DNA of 64,000 bases from Cohnella sp. AR92. Lineage in GTDB: Bacteria; Bacillota; Bacilli; Paenibacillales; Paenibacillaceae. The notes under the pieces are model-generated. The model was not told where the DNA came from, made no database searches, and was given only the letters and a program-made list of their open reading frames with translations. Both the position numbers and the translations under genes were made by a program. Positions 1-7,707 of the stretch are shown piece after piece. Location of the stretch: positions 58,037 to 122,036 of the forward strand of contig NZ_RZJR01000015.1 of NCBI RefSeq assembly GCF_003990975.1, read 5' to 3'. Within the stretch, counting starts at the first letter, position 1. Every line of letters starts with the position of its first letter.

Positions 1-657
1 ATAGCGACCATCCTTTAGAAGCGACCAACCAAACTCAGATTTACGGATCGCGCCGATCTGAACGACATCGAACAGGTAGTTCTTTACCTTAATCCAATTG
101 GAGCTGCGGGTATCGAGCTGATATCGCGAGTCCTTGGACTTCGACACTATTCCCTCAAGTCCAAGCTGCTTAACAGAGTTGAATAGCCGAACCCCATCCT
201 CGAATGAATCGCAGACCGTTATCACACTAGATGGAGTAACAACCTTTTTCAGAATGTCGAGCCTGTCGATTAGTTTTAGCTTGGTTAAATCCTTACCGTT
301 CAGGTAGAGGATATCGAATGCTGCGAAAGATACCGGCTTTGAGCCAGCAAGACGGTCGACGGACTTTCGAGCTTGGAACCGCTCCATCAAAGTCTCAAAG
401 CAAGGCTTCCCATCTACGATGGCGACAAGCTCTCCATCTAAGACAACCTCGTCAGCGTCCAAATCGACGCTGCTGATTTCAGGGTACTGCCTTGTGCAAT
501 CATTTTGATGCCTGGTATACAAGCGAAGTCCCTTTAACTTACTGTACGAAAGAATGCAACGATGACCGTCGAGCTTAAGCTGATGTATATAGCCATCCCC
601 TGAAGGGACGGTATCTGACTTGTGAAGCAACATTGGTTTTATTGGAGTGTGTATCAT
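1..657 (-). CDS. ATP-dependent DNA ligase (LigD-type catalytic domain), 3' end beyond window
   Basis: The protein seals nicks in DNA using ATP. Reading leftward from an ATG at 657, the ligase motifs appear in order: motif I KLDGHR (adenylated lysine, about residue 30), motif III around FAAFDILYLNG, motif IV EGIVSKSKDSRY and motif V SNWIKVKN. The frame is still open at base 1, so the C-terminal OB-fold is outside the window. The start has a GGTGAT-like Shine-Dalgarno and lies 71 bp from a G-rich repeat at 728-750. The protein begins almost directly at motif I, so no polymerase or nuclease domain precedes it, as in short phage and Ku-associated ligases. Family assignment is firm; the cellular role (phage repair or end joining) is inference. 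Confidence 0.9.
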   Translation of the reverse strand, partial: MIHTPIKPMLLHKSDTVPSGDGYIHQLKLDGHRCILSYSKLKGLRLYTRHQNDCTRQYPEISSVDLDADEVVLDGELVAIVDGKPCFETLMERFQARKSVDRLAGSKPVSFAAFDILYLNGKDLTKLKLIDRLDILKKVVTPSSVITVCDSFEDGVRLFNSVKQLGLEGIVSKSKDSRYQLDTRSSNWIKVKNYLFDVVQIGAIRKSEFGWSLLKDGRY

Positions 658-727
658 GGAGTATCACCATTTTAAGCATATCATCCATGCTGCACCCACG
701 ATATAAGCAGATGATGGTAAGTTTCAT

Positions 728-750
728 TCTGCTTGGGTGAGTGGGTGCGT
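728..750. repeat. Dispersed G-rich repeat, copy 1
   Basis: This 23-bp stretch contains CTGCTTGGGTGAGTGGGTG. It matches copies at 6515-6537 and 24508-24530 with the consensus CTGCYTGGGTGNNYGGGTG. It lies 71 bp upstream of the leftward ligase gene. Function unknown; on the leftward strand it is C-rich. Confidence 0.6.
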
Positions 751-778
751 AGTAGCCTTTTGTTACCACAATCCGACC

Positions 779-1075
779 TTAGGATGACCAGTTATTTGCG
801 GAAATACGCTTAGTGAGTTTACATAACCCCGTGATGCCAATATTGTGCTCATCAAAGACGATACTGTATTCGAAAGGGATATAGCGCGGCTCCTCACCAA
901 AGACGGTCGCACCAATCGATATGAAATCCTCTTCGCCGTTAGCAAGGAAAAACACCACGCCGCCTTCACCTAAACTTACTTCTGAGATCGGGATTGCATA
1001 CCCCGTTGGGATCTTTATTATAATGTCTCCAAAGTCGACAATGACAGCATTACCATCAGCTCGGACTGTTATCAT
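779..1075 (-). CDS. Hypothetical protein coupled to resolvase
   Basis: This is a 98-residue protein that I do not recognise. It is rich in beta-prone hydrophobic stretches, for example AVIVDFGDIIIKIP near the N-terminus and YSIVFDEHNIGITG near the C-terminus. It has no signal peptide and no membrane segment. Its ATG overlaps the stop codon of the resolvase by one base (TAATG), which suggests translational coupling and a shared mRNA. The frame is intact, with start and stop in good context, so it is likely a real gene of the accessory element. No function can be assigned. Confidence 0.65.
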   Translation of the reverse strand: MITVRADGNAVIVDFGDIIIKIPTGYAIPISEVSLGEGGVVFFLANGEEDFISIGATVFGEEPRYIPFEYSIVFDEHNIGITGLCKLTKRISANNWSS

Positions 1076-1659
1076 TACGCACCTCTACGTTTTCTGAGTT
1101 CTCTTTTTAGAGTGCTCTCGCTGATACCAGTCAGGTTCGTAACTTGCTTGATGGTGTTGGTTTCGAGCAAACTGATCGCATGGTTGAGTTGAACCTTCGT
1201 GAATTTATTAGGGCGACCCTCGCGAAAGCCCTCCTTCTGCTTGGCAATCTCTTTCCCCTCACCAGTGCGCTCAACGATCATATCGCGCTCAAATTCCGAA
1301 AAAGCGAAGAAAATATTTCTGATTAATTTTGAGGTCGGTGTGTTATCTAAAATGCCGATGTTAAGGATATGAACCCGAACCCCTCGACCGATCAGTTCAT
1401 TTACGATCTGTGCGCCTTGGATCATACTTCTTGCGAAGCGATCTAATTTAGTAACGACCAGAGTATCGCCTTCCTTTAATAACGAGCAGAGCTTTGTAAA
1501 TTCAGGGCGATCCATCTTTGTCCCTGTGTACGTATCCGAAAAAATATTATCGCGGTCGACCCCCTCAGCAAGCAGAGCATTAATTTGACTTTCTAAGCTG
1601 TTACCATGCTTGGACTGCCCGACCGTTGAAACGCGAATATAACCCCGTCTTACTACCAT
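1075..1659 (-). CDS. Serine recombinase (small resolvase/invertase)
   Basis: A site-specific recombinase of the Tn3 resolvase/Hin invertase type. It cuts DNA through a covalent phosphoserine. The catalytic serine is in GYIRVSTVGQ near the N-terminus. The active-site arginines lie in LDRFARS and EFERDMIVERT, the latter opening the E helix. A C-terminal helix-turn-helix follows after GRPNKF (KQVTNLTGISESTLKREL). The length of about 194 residues is typical of the small family, not of large serine integrases. I chose the ATG at 1659, preceded by GGTGG, over the ATG at 1671, where the only G-run touches the start. It probably resolves multimers or inverts a segment, and is unlikely to be the integrase of the element. 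Confidence 0.9.
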   Translation of the reverse strand: MVVRRGYIRVSTVGQSKHGNSLESQINALLAEGVDRDNIFSDTYTGTKMDRPEFTKLCSLLKEGDTLVVTKLDRFARSMIQGAQIVNELIGRGVRVHILNIGILDNTPTSKLIRNIFFAFSEFERDMIVERTGEGKEIAKQKEGFREGRPNKFTKVQLNHAISLLETNTIKQVTNLTGISESTLKRELRKRRGA

Positions 1660-1671
1660 TACGACCACCAT

Positions 1672-2221
1672 CCCCGATTATTTAGCATCCGATTATGACC
1701 CTAAGTTTTGACACCGATTGAATGCCCATCCTACCGTCCGAAAATCGAGCAGAATTGGAGGGGCAAAACTTAAGAGTTTTGATCTGTCATGATACCTTGG
1801 TTCAGAGGTATTGGCGAGTCTTTCTTTTGGTCCGGTAGTTGAGGGCTTACATGCAGATACAAACGCCGTGCGGCGATCCATCGATAGCTGACAAAGCTAA
1901 GGGCGAAAGTGTTCTTTTAACGACCGGTTACGCTGCAGATTAGTTCCTTTTATTGTAATGAAAACAGGTACCCCCGATTGGAGAAGAGAAGGTGGGGAAT
2001 GGCGTGTAACGGCTTGTTAGCGAACAAGAATCAGTATTAAAGCCACCAGTACCATTGAATCGATTTGAGAGCCTTTTTAAAGCTGTGTCTTAAACCATAG
2101 ATATTTTAACGGCTACAGAAATAAAGACAGCATAAGACTCGATTAGCGAGTTTTATACTGTCCGATTTTCGTAGATATCAAGCAAGATAAGATGGATTTT
2201 ACTAAATCATTTCGATATTAA
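1672..2221. other. Intergenic stretch upstream of the resolvase
   Basis: No convincing gene is seen here; the short open frames lack start signals. The part next to the resolvase (1672-1900) would be the usual place for a res/recombination site, but I could not identify paired inverted motifs. The right part contains a strong terminator hairpin for the 2222-4273 operon. Confidence 0.5.
2126..2162 (-). terminator. Rho-independent terminator of the 2222-4273 operon
   Basis: A 16-bp stem with two imperfect pairs and loop ATTAG. On the leftward strand it is followed by a T-rich tract (TCTTTATTT). It lies 60 bp after the stop at 2222. Confidence 0.75.
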
Positions 2222-2998
2222 CTAACGTTGAACTCCCTGTTTAAGAATACTATAAACTTTGTTTTTAATATCTGTGTCTTCAATTACTTGCGTTGCGAAA
2301 GCATACCATTTCCTTAGATCGATATCCTTATCTTTAACCCTGTCTCCTAACACAAAATACGAACCGTCTTCTCTGTAGTTAAGTTCAAAAACTATGTAAC
2401 GTATGCTCTGACTCGAATGTTTCTGACCGCTAAAAATGCCGAGGTTTATGAGTTTGATTTTGTTTTCATTTGAACTCCACTCTAAGACATGTCTGTACTC
2501 AGAAATTATCATAGCTCTTTCGCTGTCTAGGCATACTCCGCTCTTACGATAAATAGGCTCTTTATCTGAGTTAAGAACAGAGATATCTTGAATTTCTATT
2601 TCAAATCTAAGGTCTGGGTTGAGTATGTTATCCATATCAAGGAGAAAGTACTCATCTCCAAAACAATTGTCTTTTGTGAATTGGCTACGTAACCTTTCAA
2701 TGTTAGATCGCAAGTGCGTTTCGGCTCTGCTTCTTAAAGCTACCATCTCGGATGAAAGCGATTCTCTTAACAGCTTTCTCTTTTCATCACTAAAATGATA
2801 TTGCATCCACAATGGAATTATATCCGCACTTTTTGCTGTAAAATCAATAATTACTGACTCGGTTTCGCCATGGAATGTTACACGGTGCAAATGGCGAGGC
2901 AAGTCAAATTTCACATGTTCATTATATTCTGTAGTATGTATTGGCTTTATAAACTCCATAATATAGGAGAGACTGGTGTTAATAAATTTGATCTCCAT
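2222..2998 (-). CDS. Hypothetical protein, partner of channel-like gene
   Basis: This is a 258-residue soluble protein that I do not recognise. The start at 2998 has a clear GGGAGG Shine-Dalgarno. It begins 24 bp after the stop of the channel-like gene and shares its terminator, so the two form an operon. The sequence alternates beta-rich segments (residues about 30-60 and 190-225) with a charged helical stretch (about 70-125), and has no membrane segment. The operon with an ion channel suggests a sensor or regulator of the pore, but that is inference from context only. Confidence 0.7.
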   Translation of the reverse strand: MEIKFINTSLSYIMEFIKPIHTTEYNEHVKFDLPRHLHRVTFHGETESVIIDFTAKSADIIPLWMQYHFSDEKRKLLRESLSSEMVALRSRAETHLRSNIERLRSQFTKDNCFGDEYFLLDMDNILNPDLRFEIEIQDISVLNSDKEPIYRKSGVCLDSERAMIISEYRHVLEWSSNENKIKLINLGIFSGQKHSSQSIRYIVFELNYREDGSYFVLGDRVKDKDIDLRKWYAFATQVIEDTDIKNKVYSILKQGVQR

Positions 2999-3022
2999 CT
3001 AGATCCTCCCTCAACAAACATT

Positions 3023-4273
3023 TCAATATCTGAACCACTTCCTCAAAGTAAGTGCAACCAAGCTGCCACAAGTGATATACCCCAATACCTGCTCTATTAT
3101 CACCAACAATTTTGCCCAAGCATTATTAGGTGAAATATCCCCGTAGACACTTGTAAGTAATGTAGTGCTATTGAAATATAAAGTTGAAACCATCTTGCTC
3201 CAGATCGGATCATCCGGTAGTATCCCTTTTAGTTCAATCGGACTCCAACTATAAGGGTACATTAAGATGAAGAATATGACTTGCACGGTTAAATACAATT
3301 TAAGAAGTCGGAAGGGCTTCTCACCGAAACCAGTATAATAATCCATAACCTTATGCCAGTATAGATTTGCTCCTCTAATTTGGTTAGCTTTGTACTTCAT
3401 GAAAAGATAAATCGTATCACTCATTTTATCTAACTCACCAATGTTTCTAAATACCGCTATCCTTCCAAGCATGACATATCTAAAAAAGGCATCATAATTT
3501 CTATCCGTATAGCGGGGAAGGTTCTCGTAAAAATAATAGATACAACCACTATACTTCAAGAAAAGAGCCGGCACTTCTGTCTTTAGCTTTTCAAAATCAC
3601 TATCGTAGTTATTGTAAAGGGTCTCAAGATGATGCAATTCGGTTTCTGTAGTCCCAATTCCCATAAATGGATAATAATAATCCCCTTTATATGTATACCA
3701 GTCAACTATTTCCTCTACAACAACTCTAAATTCTATTGTCTTGAACTTAGACCTAAATCGTCCTTCGAATAAGTCTATTAGCTGGCTGTCAAGTTCTCCT
3801 TTCTTTTCTTTAGCTATCCCTGATATTGTTGAAAGCCTTGTTAGAATTGACAAAATTGACTTGATCTCATCTAATCTCTTGTACGAAGAAAATAGATCAA
3901 AGAACTTCTTCCAAAGGTCTATAATCTCCTGTTGGTATTCATTTAAATTTTCTTTGCAATCCCAGTAATACATTACTTCAAACTCAAAATTGTTAATGGC
4001 TATTTTATCTGGAGCAGTGGCTTCCTCATCAGAAAATGCATAAAAAAATGATGCCAGCTTGCTTTTTCCATATTTCTCATAGTGAATATATTCTTCAAGT
4101 GTCTTATTTTTTAATTCATCCTTAACCGCAGGTCGTTTGTAATTGATATAAAAGAGCTCCTTGTCTCTCAGTGCGGATCTTTTAGCCTCTAGTTTTCTAT
4201 AAGACAGGTACGCAATGATTAATAAAATAATTATGACAAGGAAAATTGAAAAGCCAATCTTAACTGATTCCAT
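3023..4273 (-). CDS. Potassium-channel-like membrane protein (Ion_trans_2 type)
   Basis: A 416-residue protein with one N-terminal membrane helix (residues about 5-25), a long soluble middle part of about 290 residues, and a C-terminal two-helix pore module. The pore contains TTLLTSVYGDISP between helices near VQVIFFILMYPY and LLVIIEQVLGYITCGSLVAL. This matches the P-loop of K+ channels (TVGYGD), but with serine-valine where the canonical filter has valine-glycine, so selectivity may differ. The start at 4273 has an AGGAGG Shine-Dalgarno. The 258-residue gene follows in the same operon. The large cytoplasmic domain is unrecognised. The channel fold is likely; the role, possibly a defence effector or an osmotic valve, is not shown. 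Confidence 0.75.
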   Translation of the reverse strand: MESVKIGFSIFLVIIILLIIAYLSYRKLEAKRSALRDKELFYINYKRPAVKDELKNKTLEEYIHYEKYGKSKLASFFYAFSDEEATAPDKIAINNFEFEVMYYWDCKENLNEYQQEIIDLWKKFFDLFSSYKRLDEIKSILSILTRLSTISGIAKEKKGELDSQLIDLFEGRFRSKFKTIEFRVVVEEIVDWYTYKGDYYYPFMGIGTTETELHHLETLYNNYDSDFEKLKTEVPALFLKYSGCIYYFYENLPRYTDRNYDAFFRYVMLGRIAVFRNIGELDKMSDTIYLFMKYKANQIRGANLYWHKVMDYYTGFGEKPFRLLKLYLTVQVIFFILMYPYSWSPIELKGILPDDPIWSKMVSTLYFNSTTLLTSVYGDISPNNAWAKLLVIIEQVLGYITCGSLVALTLRKWFRY

Positions 4274-4299
4274 CTAAAGCTCCTCCTGCATCTGCTTCT

Positions 4300-4876
4300 C
4301 ACAATCATCTCTGGTTGCCCCAAGCTCATCATTCAACTAGAGGATTTTGCCATCCCCCTTAAACAGCTCAACTTCAAAACCAAACTAACGATTAAAATGA
4401 GCCGACCGATCAACATGGTCCAAATCTACACCTACTAGCCTACCGCTAATGAACTTGATCTCTTTGCCAGCTTCAAGATCTCTCCCATGACAAGGAAACC
4501 GTATCCCTGTTTTATGTGATTACCTTCGATTTGAATATCGGCTATAGGGTCAGGGATCATCCCCTCCCCCCCCTTATTGGAAATAATACGAATCCGAAAA
4601 GTAATATTAATATTGTCTTGATCGTCGCCATAATACAAGCGATATATGATGACTCGTTCAATATGCTTGTTGGTCGAGAGTTGAGGATTCGATGCCCTTC
4701 AATTCTATCTTGGACGTTTGCCACCCTACCTCGTATTCGATATCACCTTTTCTCTGTAAAGGAAAAGTTTTATAATTGCGCTTTAGCTTCAGATCTTCGA
4801 GCGGGTCGCTGTCACCGAAAATCCCTTTCAGGACATCCATGAGCTTTAACTTCTCGTCGTCATTCGGTTGACCCAC
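4300..4876 (-). pseudogene. Decayed GNAT-type N-acetyltransferase
   Basis: Joined across frames, this leftward stretch reads like one acetyltransferase of about 185 residues. An intact start at 4876 (MGQPNDDEK) runs to a frameshift near 4655. A second frame from about 4670 contains the acetyl-CoA loop region KQGYGFLVMGEILKLAKR. A second frameshift near 4465 leads to GRLVGVDLDHVDRSAHFNR, then an in-frame stop, then FGFEVELF and another stop near 4325. The order (beta strand, QGYG..LM helix, D..H...F....GFEV) is the GNAT pattern. Two frameshifts and two stops make it non-functional unless sequence errors are present. Confidence 0.65.
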
Positions 4877-4984
4877 CTTTCAAAGGCAGGAACCCCCTTA
4901 TAGCCCGAAGCCACGTCCTACTCCATAATTCAACGAGCTACCTCCCAATACCTTCCACCAATACGACGTAATTCAACATAAAAA

Positions 4985-5008
4985 GAGACAGCACTAATAC
5001 GCTGTCTC
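4985..5008 (-). terminator. Hairpin terminator, leftward
   Basis: The perfect 8-bp stem GAGACAGC/GCTGTCTC is followed on the leftward strand by TTTTT. Confidence 0.7.
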
Positions 5009-5243
5009 CAACTGTTATCATTTAAAAAAAATTCCATATTTAGAAAATCGTTACCTTATCCTTCAAATCAACCGATAAATTCTTGATTATATGCTGCGCG
5101 GCGGATAAAGTATGGTCGCCAAAGTCACAGATCACCGAAAAGCCTCAGTTGGGTTTATCGACTTCACCTTGGACTTGCCTTCAAGGTGACCTTGCAAACT
5201 CTAATGTTTCTCAGTTAATACCCCAGATAAAAACAAACAAAAA

Positions 5244-5266
5244 GACGGTGCCGTTGGACACCATCT
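5244..5266 (-). terminator. Terminator of the 5290-5646 gene
   Basis: On the leftward strand a GATGGTG/CACCGTC stem (one G-U pair) is followed by CTTTTTGTTTG, 24 bp after the stop codon at 5290. Confidence 0.75.
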
Positions 5267-5289
5267 CCATTGGTCTCTTTAATTCACCA

Positions 5290-5646
5290 CTATTCAACGC
5301 TCACTTCTTTGCCAACCACTCTTGATTTGATGAACTGGTACCTGGGTATGCTGAAGAACTCATTCGCCCATGTTCTAAAGCTGTCAAGATCTTTTAAAAC
5401 TATTGGTGGATTCCCGTTGGCTCTAGTGAAAATGATCTTGTTCCCGTTCTTGAGACATTCAATAGAAGCTTGTATAAACGATCTAATCTCATTCAGGGCA
5501 ACTTCCGAATCATTTACCTGATAACTTCTTTTATCGAAATCCTTTTCGATCTCTTCTTCCTGACAATTGGCTGCATTATCACAGAACCTATTAAAGTCAA
5601 TCGTTACATTTCCGTCAATGATTTGGTACTGCGTGATCGTAACCAC
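5290..5646 (-). CDS. Hypothetical protein
   Basis: This is a 118-residue acidic protein that I do not recognise. The start is GTG at 5646, placed 9 bases after a strong GGAGGTGAC Shine-Dalgarno; no ATG fits as well. A terminator follows the stop. The middle (residues about 45-75) looks helical and the segment GNKIIFTRANGNPPIVLKDL looks like paired strands. It has no signal peptide or membrane segment. Single-gene transcription unit in the accessory element; function unknown. Confidence 0.7.
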   Translation of the reverse strand: MVTITQYQIIDGNVTIDFNRFCDNAANCQEEEIEKDFDKRSYQVNDSEVALNEIRSFIQASIECLKNGNKIIFTRANGNPPIVLKDLDSFRTWANEFFSIPRYQFIKSRVVGKEVSVE

Positions 5647-5785
5647 TAGTTGTCACCTCCGGAGGTCTACTTATTCCAGTCTATGAAAAAAACTGATTTA
5701 TAGAATATGATTCGATTTTCTCTCTCAACAGAAACTGTATGCATCTCCCATTTTACTTGCTTCTCGTTGTTGGGACAAGTGGGTA

Positions 5786-5804
5786 GACTGGGTGGGTGGA
5801 GGGA
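5786..5804. repeat. G-rich repeat, diverged copy
   Basis: GACTGGGTGGGTGGAGGGA resembles the dispersed G-rich element and lies about 140 bp upstream of the start at 5646. Lower similarity than the three best copies. Confidence 0.35.
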
Positions 5805-5931
5805 TGGGGATGATCGAGGAGAATGAGCCTAATTGCTTAAGTTGTTGAGTTCAGGTGACCTACCCGAAATCGACATCTTTCTCTTGTTTTGATCTCGTGA
5901 TTCTTTGCATTCTCTGTCTTGTTTATATATT

Positions 5932-6459
5932 TTATCTTCGGAATTGGGTGTTGAAGTTTAATCCTTCTGCACCATTGCTGTAGAAATGAACCGAATAATC
6001 TCCCTTACCCCCGAAACTACTAACATCCCTAGACCAAGAAGCGAAGTACTTATCTGTACTCTTCGTTCCGTCAGCACTTCTTAAATCGACTGGATGCGCC
6101 CCGAAGCATGCCCTGATCTGCGCAAAAAACACATCATCTGGAACTATCTCATTAAATACCGAATGATCTTTCTTTAATTGGTACTCCAGCTCAAATACAG
6201 GATAGATCTGCACGATAGCTTGGATGGCAAGATCGTAAGTCATAATCAACTGAAGAACATTTAGTGACCGGACATCGTCATGAGAATGGTGCAAATCGAT
6301 GTATGGCAACCCGTTCAGATAGCCAGTCCTTTACTGAGCAAATCAGATAGGGTTCTTGCCGTTGTAGTCACTGTATGTGTTAATCAAGAAATCGTCATGA
6401 TCGCTTATGGCTTGCTTGAACTCCTCAAGCAAGGAGCTGTCAAGAATATACGGATTCAT
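5932..6459 (-). pseudogene. Hypothetical gene interrupted near residue 38
   Basis: The leftward frame starts at an ATG at 6459 with a GGGGG-type Shine-Dalgarno (MNPYILDSSLLEEFKQ...). It meets two stops at about 6343 and 6331, then continues in the same frame as a 125-residue protein from 6309 to 5932 (MPYIDLHHSHDDVRSLNV...). Between the stops a neighbouring frame reads SDLLSKGLAI, so two compensating frameshifts about 40 bp apart would restore one protein of about 175 residues. Either this is a decayed gene or the assembly has errors here. I do not recognise the product. A copy of the G-rich repeat lies 56 bp upstream of the start. Confidence 0.5.
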
Positions 6460-6514
6460 GCTTTACCCCCATTCAACAATGTGTACATAATCAATTTTAG
6501 CTCTCAAGCACCTT

Positions 6515-6537
6515 CTGCTTGGGTGGTCGGGTGCTGC
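6515..6537. repeat. Dispersed G-rich repeat, copy 2
   Basis: Contains CTGCTTGGGTGGTCGGGTG, matching copies at 728-750 and 24508-24530. It is 56 bp upstream of the leftward start at 6459. Confidence 0.6.
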
Positions 6538-6642
6538 CACATATGGGCAAGCCTCATGTCCAAGTGTACGGTGTAGTTTTTTAACGGAGTATCAATTTAG
6601 CCCCTGCGTTCTTTTTCATATCACCTTATCTATACGAAAAAA

Positions 6643-6670
6643 ATCAGCCGCTCCTGAAGGAGTGGCTGAT
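6643..6670 (-). terminator. Terminator of the agr-like operon
   Basis: A 12-bp ATCAGCC-CTCC stem with loop TGAA, followed on the leftward strand by a run of seven T. It starts 5 bases after the LytTR gene stop. Confidence 0.85.
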
Positions 6671-6674
6671 GCGC

Positions 6675-7046
6675 CTATACGAAAGCAATGCCGTGTACCA
6701 TCTTAAACTCTGATTTAAGTGCTTGGAAATGCACTTGCGCCAACGTTATGCTTTTTGATTTATCACTGATCTCCGATTCGAAGTATGCTTTTGAAAATAT
6801 CGTATCCAGCAACTTAATTTTGGGCACATTGACAAGAATATTCCGGTCCACCATTCGGAAATCATAACCAGCCGCTTGTAATGCTTCTTCGTAATGCGAC
6901 AGACTACCAGGAACAAAAAACTCTTGTTCCATCGTATGAACTGACACGTATTTCTTATCGTGCTGTAGGAAAAGAACATCTTCAATCGGAAGGTTACTTA
7001 CTTCAATCTTCCCAACATCCCGATCCCGAGTTACGAACAGTTTCAT
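6675..7046 (-). CDS. Stand-alone LytTR DNA-binding regulator
   Basis: A 123-residue protein that consists of little more than a LytTR DNA-binding domain. Visible hallmarks are VLFLQHDKKYVSVHT near residues 30-45, the FFVPGSLSHYEE stretch, and FRMVDRNILVNVPKIKLLD, the usual R.H/D...VN...I core. No receiver domain precedes it, unlike AgrA. It is the last gene of an operon with a membrane protein, AgrB and AgrD, 14 bp after the agrD stop, with a GGAGATGG Shine-Dalgarno and a terminator directly after. The context says it is the transcriptional output of the peptide signal. How the signal reaches it without phosphorylation is open; inhibition by the membrane partner, as in streptococcal LytTR systems, is inference. 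Confidence 0.85.
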   Translation of the reverse strand: MKLFVTRDRDVGKIEVSNLPIEDVLFLQHDKKYVSVHTMEQEFFVPGSLSHYEEALQAAGYDFRMVDRNILVNVPKIKLLDTIFSKAYFESEISDKSKSITLAQVHFQALKSEFKMVHGIAFV

Positions 7047-7060
7047 TCGACCATCTCCGA

Positions 7061-7186
7061 TTATTGTTTCAGCAATTCTTTCGGAGTCTCATCTTGATGA
7101 ATGTAAGACCAACTTGCAGTGCAAACGATCGTGACAGCGATCATGCCTAATACTGTTGCCAGTGTCCCGAACAATTTTCGCTTCAT
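7061..7186 (-). CDS. AgrD-like cyclic autoinducer pre-peptide
   Basis: A 41-residue peptide. It has a basic start (MKRKLFG), a hydrophobic amphipathic leader (residues about 5-21), and then CTASWSYIHQDETPKELLKQ. This is the AgrD layout: a cysteine starting the thiolactone ring region, aromatic residues, then an acidic Pro-Glu-Leu-type recognition tail. AgrB would cut it and close the ring between Cys22 and the C-terminus of the mature peptide. The gene lies 5 bases after agrB with an AGGGGGTGA Shine-Dalgarno. The ring end is probably near the Tyr-Ile-His region, but I cannot fix it from sequence. Confidence 0.85.
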   Translation of the reverse strand: MKRKLFGTLATVLGMIAVTIVCTASWSYIHQDETPKELLKQ

Positions 7187-7191
7187 TCGTT

Positions 7192-7707
7192 TCACCCCCT
7201 TCTCCTAATCAGTGTTAACCCCTGAACAAGAAAAGCTGTGCTCAAAACAGGGAAATGTAGGGCAAAATTTGTTGAAACAATCAGGATTGAAAGCAATTTG
7301 AGGATCGGAAAGTACTTTGCCGGGATTCTAGTTTGCTTCTCGATCCGTGACGGTGCAAATATTAAGGCGAGTATTAACGCAATTACCGTAATCCGACTCG
7401 ACACAGCTTGTCCGAAATCAGCGAATGAAATTAAGGTAATGCCAAGAGTTGATACGATAATGCACCAGGTTCCAGATTTAAGGTGAAACCCACCGGATAC
7501 CTGCCTTAGTAATGCAAACCCAATTAATACAATAATAACCTCTGACAATTTTCCAGTAAAGAGGCTGACTATCAAAGAAAAGCCAATAATAAAAAAGGTA
7601 TTTAAGATCGCAGAGAGCGCGTACTTTAATACCTCAACACTTTGCGGAGAATCTGGAGCAGCCTTCTTAATCCTAACTGCGAAGTTTCGAGAGAGCTTAT
7701 TGATCAC
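7192..7707 (-). CDS. agrB: AgrB-like peptide-processing membrane protease
   Basis: A 171-residue membrane protein of the AgrB family, which cleaves and cyclises the AgrD precursor. The catalytic pair is visible as His and Cys seven residues apart in RQVSGGFHLKSGTWCI, the spacing of the S. aureus His77/Cys84 pair. Four or more membrane helices follow the basic N-terminus. The start is GTG at 7707, overlapping the upstream stop as GTGA, so translation is coupled to the membrane sensor gene. AgrD follows after 5 bases. Family and function are firm from the catalytic motif and neighbours. Confidence 0.92.
   Translation of the reverse strand: MINKLSRNFAVRIKKAAPDSPQSVEVLKYALSAILNTFFIIGFSLIVSLFTGKLSEVIIVLIGFALLRQVSGGFHLKSGTWCIIVSTLGITLISFADFGQAVSSRITVIALILALIFAPSRIEKQTRIPAKYFPILKLLSILIVSTNFALHFPVLSTAFLVQGLTLIRRRG

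Larger units (their letters stand above)
4877..5289. other. Intergenic stretch with two terminators and a possible gene remnant
   Basis: There is no intact gene. Two hairpins (4985-5008, 5244-5266) face leftward transcription. Between them the leftward strand has two short reading stretches in different frames. The second (about 5055-5150) would encode a peptide containing CDFGDHTLSAAQHIIKN after a GTG with weak Shine-Dalgarno. This may be a frameshifted small gene, but the support is weak. Confidence 0.4.

Noticed and set aside
1075..1659. Resolvase as integrase of the whole element
   Set aside because: At about 194 residues it belongs to small resolvases/invertases; integration into gerE would need a large serine or tyrosine recombinase, not seen in the window.
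1693..1881. Leftward 62-codon frame upstream of the resolvase
   Set aside because: No ribosome site, no family likeness, and composition unlike neighbouring genes.
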